A stretch of DNA of 35,933 nucleotides from a virus, in the IMG/VR virus record IMGVR_UViG_3300031240_000026, positions 1-35,933 of that record; one strand, 5' to 3'. Below are positions 29,760-35,586 of this stretch, piece after piece. The notes under the pieces were generated by a model. It did not search any database, was not told the origin of the DNA, and saw only the letters and a program-made list of their open reading frames with translations. A program made the position numbers and the translations under genes. Positions within the stretch are counted from its first letter, which is position 1; the number at the start of each line of letters is the position of its first letter.

Positions 29760-30288
29760 CACTTAGTACAAAATTGATTTTAAAATCAGTGAGTCTCCCA
29801 CTTAGACATTTCTCTTTGCCCCAAGCTTCAAACACTGGGATATGTTCTAAACGATCATCCCACATTTCAACACTAGTAACTGATTGATGTTCGTCCAATA
29901 GCTTGTTAAGTGTTTTAACCTTAGCTATTTCAGTTGCACCACCTTTGTTAAAATGATGACCATCAAAGGTCAAGCCTTTAATTTCAAGGATATCCCTAAC
30001 ATGATCAGCCAAGTGTTGTAGACGACCAGTCAACATAATAACACCTGTTTCAGGTAATGCTCGTTCTTTCTCGTAATCTGCAATGACAAGTGGATTGGAT
30101 GGCATATCAAAGATTCTATGATCAAGTGATTCCTCTCGACCCCACCAACCTTTATGTGGCCATTCTTTGCCAGTCTTTTTCTGAAAGTGCAGCTTTCCCG
30201 TCTCAGGCAATGGTGTATTAATAAGCGTTCCATCAAAGTCGAAGATGGCCAATTTAGTTATTTTTCTTGTATTTCCAAAGGTATCCAT
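29743..30288 (-). CDS. HAD-superfamily phosphatase-like protein (SAK-type, 181 aa), rebuilt 5' end
   Basis: The catalytic DFDGTL motif (IFDFDGTLIN, D17 and D19) and a later MLTGR and MWDDR mark a HAD hydrolase; the TPLPETG/GWWG layout resembles the Swiss-army-knife RNA-repair-associated (HAD_SAK) group. Its first 35 bases lie within the 3' end of the GIY-YIG gene. Codons for TKLAIFDFDGTL differ synonymously at most positions from the remnant at 30985-31038, so this looks like a transferred or recoded 5' end. A terminator contains its stop. Confidence 0.75.
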   Translation of the reverse strand: MDTFGNTRKITKLAIFDFDGTLINTPLPETGKLHFQKKTGKEWPHKGWWGREESLDHRIFDMPSNPLVIADYEKERALPETGVIMLTGRLQHLADHVRDILEIKGLTFDGHHFNKGGATEIAKVKTLNKLLDEHQSVTSVEMWDDRLEHIPVFEAWGKEKCLSGRLTDFKINFVLSDNHGK

Positions 30289-30946
30289 AAGCTGTTTTTG
30301 ATTTTTTTGTTAAATTCATACTAATATTTTTTCTAGAAAAACCTAATTCTTCCTCCACATCTTTAGCACTTTTCCATTCTTTAATTTGTTCACCATCTAA
30401 ATTATATTGAATTATGGGTTTTTTAATACTTTCAGCGTTATTACTAATCCAAATTTCATTTTTTATTATTTTTCTTCCTTTAGATTTTTCACAAGCTAAT
30501 TTATGTGCTGATGTGCTACCTGTTTTTTTTCTAGTTTCTGAAATTAATTTTTTTGTTTCTTCAGTGTGTTTTTTATAAACCTTTGTTTTATTATAAGCTA
30601 TTATTTTCTTACGATGTTCATCACTTATTTTTCTACCAAATCCACCATCACCACCTAAAGTTAAATTAATACCATTTTCATTACTCCCATGAAATGAATT
30701 GAAAAATCCAATATAAAAAATTTCTAACTCATTTAATTCGATTAATGTATTTTCGCCTTCATATATTATTTCAAATGTATGACCACTAAAACCATGCTTT
30801 GATAATGAATTAAATAAAAGTGGTTGTTTTTTACATTTTAATCGTCTATAATAATCAATCCTAAGAGTTAAGTTAGTTGTTTTTCCAATATAAATTCGAC
30901 CAGTTGGTGATGTTATTTTGTAAATGTATCCATATTTCTTTTCCAT
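30254..30946 (-). CDS. GIY-YIG homing endonuclease with NUMOD domains (230 aa)
   Basis: The catalytic domain begins KYGYIYKITSPTGRIYIGKT (about residues 4-23) with the GIY and YIG elements; R29 and a later Glu would complete the active site. After it come a NUMOD3-like stretch (GGFGRKISDEHRKKI) and a NUMOD1-like one (IIQYNLDGEQIKEWKSA) that bind DNA. It sits inside the HAD gene region, with a HAD 5' remnant on one side and an intact HAD gene on the other. An upstream TTG start is possible, but ATG 30946 is better. Confidence 0.88.
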   Translation of the reverse strand: MEKKYGYIYKITSPTGRIYIGKTTNLTLRIDYYRRLKCKKQPLLFNSLSKHGFSGHTFEIIYEGENTLIELNELEIFYIGFFNSFHGSNENGINLTLGGDGGFGRKISDEHRKKIIAYNKTKVYKKHTEETKKLISETRKKTGSTSAHKLACEKSKGRKIIKNEIWISNNAESIKKPIIQYNLDGEQIKEWKSAKDVEEELGFSRKNISMNLTKKSKTAYGYLWKYKKNN

Positions 30947-30977
30947 AAACGAGTTTATTATAAATATCTCGTTTTTT

Positions 30978-31011
30978 ATCAAAATCAAAATAATGTGCCA
31001 TCAAAATCAAA
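30978..31011 (-). repeat. 12-bp direct repeat flanking the HAD remnant end
   Basis: TTTGATTTTGAT (minus strand) occurs at 30978-30989 and 31000-31011. The inner copy is the DFD coding part of the remnant; the outer copy lies immediately after the remnant stop, at the boundary with the GIY-YIG gene region. Possible junction scar. Confidence 0.5.
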
Positions 31012-31038
31012 TATCGCTAGTTTTGTAAAGGTTGTCAT
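30985..31038 (-). pseudogene. Remnant 5' end of the HAD gene
   Basis: The 17-codon frame MTTFTKLAIFDFDGTLF starts at ATG 31038, overlaps the stop of the 31035-31361 gene by 4 nt and then stops at TGA. The peptide TKLAIFDFDGTL is the same as in the intact HAD gene at 29743-30288, but the codons differ at nearly every third base. It is best explained as the original start of the HAD gene, cut off when the GIY-YIG gene inserted. Confidence 0.75.
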
Positions 31039-31361
31039 TTTATATGTAATTTTTTTAATATTCTTTGCATTAATGTTAATGGTGGTGGTTCCAATAAAGA
31101 ACCATATATACGCTTTGTTGCACTTCCTATGAGGATTTTAGTTATTGGACCATGAGCATTTATTGCATTCTTTAATGCACCATTAATCTTTGTTGTTGTT
31201 ACTACTTTTATCTTTTTTAACTGTTCAATGGTAGCTAAATTATCTTTCTCATATTCATCAACAAACATCAGTATTGCTTCAATATCAGTTGAACTAACCT
31301 TATTTTTTAAAGCTTGTTCCAGTTTATTTTGTAATTTGCCACGTCTTGTTTTAAATTTCAT
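31035..31361 (-). CDS. Basic hypothetical protein, leaderless (108 aa)
   Basis: Start at ATG 31361 (MKFKTRRGKLQNKLEQAL); a TTG at 31370 would lie inside the promoter. The ATG is 6 nt from the -7 box TACCTTTG. The product is basic and helical with a KKIKVVTTTKINGALK stretch. Its stop overlaps the ATG of the HAD remnant, showing that the HAD gene was the original next gene of this operon. Confidence 0.65.
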   Translation of the reverse strand: MKFKTRRGKLQNKLEQALKNKVSSTDIEAILMFVDEYEKDNLATIEQLKKIKVVTTTKINGALKNAINAHGPITKILIGSATKRIYGSLLEPPPLTLMQRILKKLHIK

Positions 31362-31367
31362 CTTTGA

Positions 31368-31399
31368 CAAAGGTAGTGATTTATTTTCATTTTTCCAAA
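31368..31399 (-). promoter_or_regulatory. Promoter for the 31035-31361 gene and HAD region
   Basis: TTTG (31396-31399), 20 nt, TACCTTTG (31368-31375), 6 nt to ATG 31361. It would also transcribe the HAD remnant, the GIY-YIG gene and the intact HAD gene. Confidence 0.85.
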
Positions 31400-31402
31400 T
31401 TT

Positions 31403-31900
31403 TTAATATAAACGATTAAACCAAGATTGTCTTGATCTTTCTTCATTTATTTGATGTATTTCTCGTTGAATTCTGTCTTCCTGTTCCTCATGTAATCTTC
31501 TGATCATGTCATTTCTATTTGGTGAAGGATTTCCAGAATATATATAATCCATGTAAACAAGTTGACCTGTTGGACCATCCATTGGTTGAACTGAAATTAA
31601 ATCATTTGAAAATGTATTAGGAACAAAATTTGAAATTAATGGAAAAAAGGCTTCAATGGTTTTCCAATAAAATTCAAGATCGATATCTCCTTTTATCCAA
31701 ACAGCCCAATCATTTATTATTTTCTTGACGATTTCAGCATCAAGAAAAAATATTATAGAAAGTTCATTAACTAATCTTTCTGCATATATTGGTGCTTTAT
31801 GTCTTCTGGTATCACTTAATTCATAGATACCATCATTTCCTATGTCACTAATTCCAACATAGTAGTGTCTGGTGAGGTATGATCGTACAAGGTTTTCCAT
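31403..31900 (-). CDS. Member of a four-copy paralogous family, long form (165 aa)
   Basis: I choose ATG 31900 (MENLVRSYLTRHYYVGIS); the residues after it match the family core (YL-x-(K/R)-(N/H)-Y-x-V, later LVNELSIIFFLDAEIVKKIINDW). The C-terminal 90 residues are an extra domain ending in a charged helix (MIRRLHEEQEDRIQREIHQ). The longest family member here. Function unknown. Confidence 0.6.
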   Translation of the reverse strand: MENLVRSYLTRHYYVGISDIGNDGIYELSDTRRHKAPIYAERLVNELSIIFFLDAEIVKKIINDWAVWIKGDIDLEFYWKTIEAFFPLISNFVPNTFSNDLISVQPMDGPTGQLVYMDYIYSGNPSPNRNDMIRRLHEEQEDRIQREIHQINEERSRQSWFNRLY

Positions 31901-31936
31901 GTACAATCATAGCGATTTTCAATAAATATGTAAAGT

Positions 31937-32431
31937 TTATTTGTTACTTTTAGGCTTAAGAGTAACAAACATTTTTTTACCTTCCATTGAAGGCATTGCT
32001 TCTGGAACACCATACTCTTCTACTGATACGATAACCTTTAATAAAAGAGCTTTACCATTATCAATATAAGACATTTCACGTCCTTTGAATTGCATGCTAA
32101 TCTTTACCTTATGACCTTTTTGAAGGAATTCTATCATGTGTTTGAGACGATAACTCAAATCATTTTCAGAAGTATTTGGACCAAGTTTTATCTCTTTCAT
32201 TTCAAGAGTTTTATTCTTTGGCTTTTTACCCAATTCATAAATGAATTTTTCATAATTCATAATCTTACAAACTGGTGGTACAGAATGTTCATTGATTAAA
32301 ACCAAATCCATTTCTTTTGATTCAGCTAATGCAATTGCAGAATCCAAGGACATGATTCCACCTTCTGTTACTCGTACTTCATTTGCTCTGATTTCTCTAT
32401 TAAGCAAATGTTGTTTTTTCTTTTTGTTCAT
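31937..32431 (-). CDS. infC: Translation initiation factor IF-3 (164 aa)
   Basis: Both domains are present: the N domain (LLNREIRANEVRVTEGG near residue 10, and the linker VCKIMNYEKFIYELGKK) and the C domain (KEIKLGPNTSENDLSYRLKH, then GHKVKISMQFKGREM). IF-3 binds the 30S subunit and checks the initiator tRNA-start codon pair. The gene uses ATG, whereas bacterial infC normally starts at AUU as part of autoregulation, so that control has been lost here. A phage copy could alter start-site choice. Confidence 0.93.
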   Translation of the reverse strand: MNKKKKQHLLNREIRANEVRVTEGGIMSLDSAIALAESKEMDLVLINEHSVPPVCKIMNYEKFIYELGKKPKNKTLEMKEIKLGPNTSENDLSYRLKHMIEFLQKGHKVKISMQFKGREMSYIDNGKALLLKVIVSVEEYGVPEAMPSMEGKKMFVTLKPKSNK

Positions 32432-32902
32432 TTATTTCACTTTGTTTTTTAAGTATTCAACTAATTCATCGTAAGTCTTAACTTGATCAACACCATATTT
32501 CTTACAAACGATATCAACGTTTCCTTTTCTCCAAAATCCTTCTGGACAAAGAACAACCATCTTTTTAGTTCTAGCATATAATCCTAATTCCAATAATGAA
32601 ATAGGTGATTCGGTTTCTGGATCAAAATACATAACAACAATGTCACACATTTCAAGTCCATCCAATTCCCATGTTACTTGTCCATTAAAGTTTTTGTCTG
32701 TGATCTTTTGTTTCCAGCTAGAATCCCAATCTTTTCGTCTTGGATTTAAGAAAACAAATGGTTTACTCTGCAATTCTTTTATTATTTTTTTCTGCCAGTT
32801 TTCAGCTAGGCCCATTTCAATGGAACCAGCTAGGAATACAGATGTGAATCCTTTTTCTACTTTCACCTCATTAGGTGGTTGTATTTCTATTGCTTTACTC
32901 AT
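32432..32902 (-). CDS. Nucleoside 2-deoxyribosyltransferase-like protein (156 aa)
   Basis: The fold is suggested by VFLAGSIEMGLAENW (about residues 19-33), LNPRRKDWDS (about 50-60), CDIVVMYFDPETESPISLLELGLYA (read in parts, about 84-109) with the catalytic Glu of SPISLLELG. These enzymes exchange bases between deoxynucleosides. I set the start at ATG 32902 (MSKAIEIQPPNEV), which forms ATGA with the previous gene. It sits next to IF-3. Confidence 0.78.
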   Translation of the reverse strand: MSKAIEIQPPNEVKVEKGFTSVFLAGSIEMGLAENWQKKIIKELQSKPFVFLNPRRKDWDSSWKQKITDKNFNGQVTWELDGLEMCDIVVMYFDPETESPISLLELGLYARTKKMVVLCPEGFWRKGNVDIVCKKYGVDQVKTYDELVEYLKNKVK

Positions 32903-33078
32903 CAATTTAAATTTGGATTGATATCGTTATTATTTTCTTCTTCATTAATTATTTCAATATGCTCCACTTCATCGTGAAGCTCATCCAACACAGATACTTT
33001 TAAATATCCATTACCATTATCATTGTATGTTATACGAATGATATATTCACCCAAATCAATTTCTTTTTTTACCTTCAT
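32902..33078 (-). CDS. Small acidic hypothetical protein (58 aa)
   Basis: A 58-codon frame from ATG 33078 to TGA 32902. It is coupled to both neighbours (TAATG upstream, ATGA downstream). The start (MKVKKEIDLGEYIIRITYND) looks like a beta hairpin and the end is acidic and Asn-rich. It occupies a gap of about 170 bases otherwise unassigned. Confidence 0.55.
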   Translation of the reverse strand: MKVKKEIDLGEYIIRITYNDNGNGYLKVSVLDELHDEVEHIEIINEEENNNDINPNLN

Positions 33079-33287
33079 TAAATTAATGGTAATGCAGCAG
33101 CAAACATTATTTCATTCATGATAGTTGCTTCATAAGCATCTTCCAATTCAACTTGAAAATCTTGATCATAAATTTCTTTATCAAAACCATTTTTGGAATA
33201 GAACCATTTGATAAAGTGAACATCACCCATCATCTCCACATCTCTACGATATGTCTTTCCATTGTAAACAAAATACATTTCTTTCAT
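33078..33287 (-). CDS. Hypothetical protein (69 aa)
   Basis: Sixty-nine residues (starts MKEMYFVYNGKTYRRDVEMM). Mixed beta/alpha and acidic. Its stop shares a base with the next start. Function not recognisable. Confidence 0.55.
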   Translation of the reverse strand: MKEMYFVYNGKTYRRDVEMMGDVHFIKWFYSKNGFDKEIYDQDFQVELEDAYEATIMNEIMFAAALPLI

Positions 33288-33289
33288 AA

Positions 33290-33757
33290 TTATTTGGTTG
33301 GTATTGTTAAGAAGTCAGTTTCAATTATTTCTTGAAGTAATGCTACATTTTCATAAAGATCATCACCATCTTTATCAGTGGCATTTGCCATTAAGAAAGC
33401 ATGAATTTCTTCATCAGTTGGCTCTTTATGGTGATTAATAAAATAAGTATAATGATCACCACTTTCACTTGTTGTATTCAAAAGGAATTTTTTCATCTTC
33501 ACTTTTGTTGCATCAAGATGAGCAGCAAGTAAAGCAGCTGCTTTGATTATGTTTTCTCTTCGACTACGTTTGAATCGTTTTTCCTTCCATTCAATATCCC
33601 AACCATTTGGAAAATAATGAACATCACCAGTTAATAAAAACATGGCATATTCTTCCAATTCATTATTTTTATAAGCTAAATCATGTTTTTCACTAAATCC
33701 TTCTTTTTCTATTTGACGATTTCGTTCTTCAGCTATTAAATCAATTCCTGTTTTCAT
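33290..33757 (-). CDS. Phage protein resembling DUF550-type nucleotide hydrolase domain (155 aa)
   Basis: The N-terminal GIDLIAEERNRQIEKEGFSEKHD with a later RENIIKAAALLAAHLDA matches a widespread phage family in which these two segments flank a short insertion (known as dATP/dGTP pyrophosphohydrolase-like or DUF550-type). The family assignment is from memory and moderate. The middle GDVHYFPNGWD and the C-terminal part differ from most members. Confidence 0.5.
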   Translation of the reverse strand: MKTGIDLIAEERNRQIEKEGFSEKHDLAYKNNELEEYAMFLLTGDVHYFPNGWDIEWKEKRFKRSRRENIIKAAALLAAHLDATKVKMKKFLLNTTSESGDHYTYFINHHKEPTDEEIHAFLMANATDKDGDDLYENVALLQEIIETDFLTIPTK

Positions 33758-33989
33758 TTATCAATTTTAATTTTTGCACTCTTGTTAGTTGTTTTATTCG
33801 ATATTCTTCTTTACTAGCTTTGCTTCTATTTTCAGCTTCAAATTCTGCTACTAGAATCACTGGTCTTCTAGTACGAGTATATTTGGCACCTTTACCATCA
33901 TTATGTGCTTTAACTCTTTTATTTACATCTGTTGTTATTCCAGTGTAAAGAGTCTCATCAATACATCTTACAATATAAACATACCACAT
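33741..33989 (-). CDS. YhbQ/UPF0213-like GIY-YIG nuclease-fold protein (82 aa)
   Basis: The whole protein is one GIY-YIG domain: WYVYIVRCIDETLYTGITTDV at the start, R25, then HNDGKGAKYTRTRRPV and a Glu about 62. This is the layout of the small UPF0213 proteins (YhbQ), which are stand-alone and not homing enzymes; some are linked to nucleic-acid metabolism. It overlaps the preceding gene by 17 nt. Confidence 0.8.
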   Translation of the reverse strand: MWYVYIVRCIDETLYTGITTDVNKRVKAHNDGKGAKYTRTRRPVILVAEFEAENRSKASKEEYRIKQLTRVQKLKLINENRN

Positions 33990-34207
33990 TATACAAGATT
34001 AATCATTACTTGTCCATTAGGTGAAAACTCATCAGAAACATCAAAGCCATATTCAGCAACTACATTTTTTACTATTTGTTTCATTGTTGAACTATTACCA
34101 GTTACAACTTGAATGTAGGTTGATTTCTTTTGCATGTGTTCCCAAATAAATGCATCCATCAATCTAGGAACATCTTCATGCTTGATTCCGTGTAAGTCCA
34201 GCTTCAT
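33989..34207 (-). CDS. Smr-domain protein (72 aa)
   Basis: The LDLHG motif at residues 3-7 and TGNSSTMKQIVKNVV about 42-56 match the core of a Smr domain (MutS2 C-terminal type), here nearly the whole protein. Smr domains act as small endonucleases on DNA or on RNA, including at collided ribosomes in some families. Start at ATG 34207; its 5' end overlaps the Nudix gene by 32 nt. Confidence 0.75.
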   Translation of the reverse strand: MKLDLHGIKHEDVPRLMDAFIWEHMQKKSTYIQVVTGNSSTMKQIVKNVVAEYGFDVSDEFSPNGQVMINLV

Positions 34208-34679
34208 AATCAATTTTTGATGCTATTATCTTTTCAATAAAAGGTAAACAAGCTGCTTGTGTTTCATGTACAAGAGGTTTAGCTTCTTCAAGACTTACCC
34301 ATTTATAATCATCCATTTCTGGAAAACCACCACGTTCAACTGGAACATTTGAATTACACTTGATCTCAAGATTATCCCAATCCATTTCAGTTAAATCATG
34401 CTCGATATAAATAAAAGGATAAATCATCTTTTTATTATGACCATAATTAACTGGTTCTAGGTAATGAACATTGAAAGATGCAACAGCCATTTGATGATTC
34501 AAATCAATGTTACTTTCTTCGAATGTTTCACGAATAGCTGCATCCATTATTCCTTCACCTTCTTCTACCTTCCCTTTAGGGATGGACCAAAAGTCTGGCT
34601 TATGATTTGTTGGATGACAAATCAATAGTTTCCTATCTCGTCTTATAATAAAAATTCCAGCTGCGATTGTCTTTGCCAT
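34176..34679 (-). CDS. Nudix hydrolase (167 aa)
   Basis: The Nudix box is G36-x5-E42-x7-R50-E51-x2-E54-E55, with N in place of the usual last Gly (GKVEEGEGIMDAAIRETFEE then SNI). N-terminal segment AAGIFIIRRDRKLLICH is the usual beta strand start. Nudix enzymes cleave nucleoside diphosphate-linked substrates such as dNTPs, ADP-ribose, dinucleoside polyphosphates or RNA caps. The change at the end of the box is mild and seen in active enzymes. Substrate unknown. Confidence 0.85.
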   Translation of the reverse strand: MAKTIAAGIFIIRRDRKLLICHPTNHKPDFWSIPKGKVEEGEGIMDAAIRETFEESNIDLNHQMAVASFNVHYLEPVNYGHNKKMIYPFIYIEHDLTEMDWDNLEIKCNSNVPVERGGFPEMDDYKWVSLEEAKPLVHETQAACLPFIEKIIASKIDYEAGLTRNQA

Positions 34680-34680
34680 A

Positions 34681-35058
34681 TTATATTACTTCTATTTTAC
34701 AAGGGATTAGTATATCTTCATTATAACGATACACAGCACATAGTCTGTGATAACCATCAGCAATGATTACTTTACCATTGACTGAATCAACAACTAATAG
34801 TATTGGTGAAAGTTTTTCTCCTTTATCAATCTTCTTGCAATTCTTTTTAACATGTGAATTGCTAACACCCAATAAAGATAAACCAGATGCTCTGAAAACG
34901 TCTTTAGCCTTAAATGTGGACATTGGAGCCTTCTTAAGTCTAGCTATGATTCCATCAACTCTAGATGGATGAATAACCAACCTTAAATATGATTTAGCAG
35001 CTGGGTAATCATGCTCTTCTGGTTTAACAAACCATTTTATCTTAACCTTCTTGTCCAT
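34681..35058 (-). CDS. ParB-like nuclease-domain protein (125 aa)
   Basis: The C-terminal segment LLVVDSVNGKVIIADGYHRLCAVY (about 88-111, read in parts) is the ParB/sulfiredoxin-like core, in which G-x-H-R binds nucleotide/phosphate. The N terminus resembles the entry region of phage ParB-like proteins (SRVDGIIARLKKAP). Such phage proteins are seldom characterised. Coupled to the downstream Nudix gene. Confidence 0.65.
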   Translation of the reverse strand: MDKKVKIKWFVKPEEHDYPAAKSYLRLVIHPSRVDGIIARLKKAPMSTFKAKDVFRASGLSLLGVSNSHVKKNCKKIDKGEKLSPILLVVDSVNGKVIIADGYHRLCAVYRYNEDILIPCKIEVI

Positions 35059-35411
35059 TAGATTAATTGTGTTCCAACAGAATAATCTTCGAATTGATCC
35101 TTACCATCAAGTGATTTACCAACCATTATCATAACTTCACTTTTAACACCTTTGATTTCTGTTGGTGTTAAATTGGTAATGAATGGAACTTTAAGTGTAA
35201 TTAAATTCTCTGGTTCATATTGTTTACCAAGATTGGTAAACGCTGTTTTTTCATCTTCTTGGTTTGGTCCAAAGATAACAGTCAATTTGATTCCATAACT
35301 CTTAGGAACACGTTCAGCTGCTATGATTTGACCAATACGAATTTCCAACTTGGATTCAATAGCCAAGAACTCATCAAATGATATTTGTGGTTTAGTCGAT
35401 GTAGTATTCAT
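35058..35411 (-). CDS. tRNA-binding domain protein, CsaA-like (117 aa)
   Basis: The sequence matches the EMAPII/Trbp111-type tRNA-binding fold: EIRIGQIIAAERVPKSYGIKL, then FTNLGKQYEPENLITLKVPFITNL, then KSEVMIMVG near 90. CsaA and Trbp111 are dimers of this size that bind structured tRNA. With GlnRS and IF-3 nearby it supports a translation theme. Shares one base with the previous gene's start codon. Confidence 0.85.
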   Translation of the reverse strand: MNTTSTKPQISFDEFLAIESKLEIRIGQIIAAERVPKSYGIKLTVIFGPNQEDEKTAFTNLGKQYEPENLITLKVPFITNLTPTEIKGVKSEVMIMVGKSLDGKDQFEDYSVGTQLI

Positions 35412-35586
35412 TCTTCAAAAGATTAATTTGTTTTGTGTTTTTGACAATTTGATTTTGAATTGTTTTATCTGTAACAATTACAGGTTTTCCCCCCATTTTA
35501 GAAACACGTATTTTTGCCAATAAATTATTACTAGCTTCTAATTGTGATTTTAAAGACTTTAAGTCTTGTGTTCTTACTTTATACAT
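35392..35586 (-). CDS. Small basic hypothetical protein (64 aa)
   Basis: Sixty-four residues, helical and lysine-rich (MYKVRTQDLKSLKSQLEASN). A VSKMGGKPVIVTDKTIQNQI stretch lies in the middle. It overlaps both neighbours by 8-20 nt. Function unknown. Confidence 0.55.
   Translation of the reverse strand: MYKVRTQDLKSLKSQLEASNNLLAKIRVSKMGGKPVIVTDKTIQNQIVKNTKQINLLKNEYYID

Noticed and set aside
30276-30283. TACCTTTG box inside the GIY-YIG / HAD overlap
   Set aside because: It lies just downstream of the HAD ATG and has no -33 TTTG at 20 nt; probably coding coincidence (YLWKY codons).
30254-31038. Group I intron in the HAD gene
   Set aside because: The HAD 5' coding part is present on both sides, so removing the intervening DNA would not restore one frame. 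Duplication by insertion fits better.
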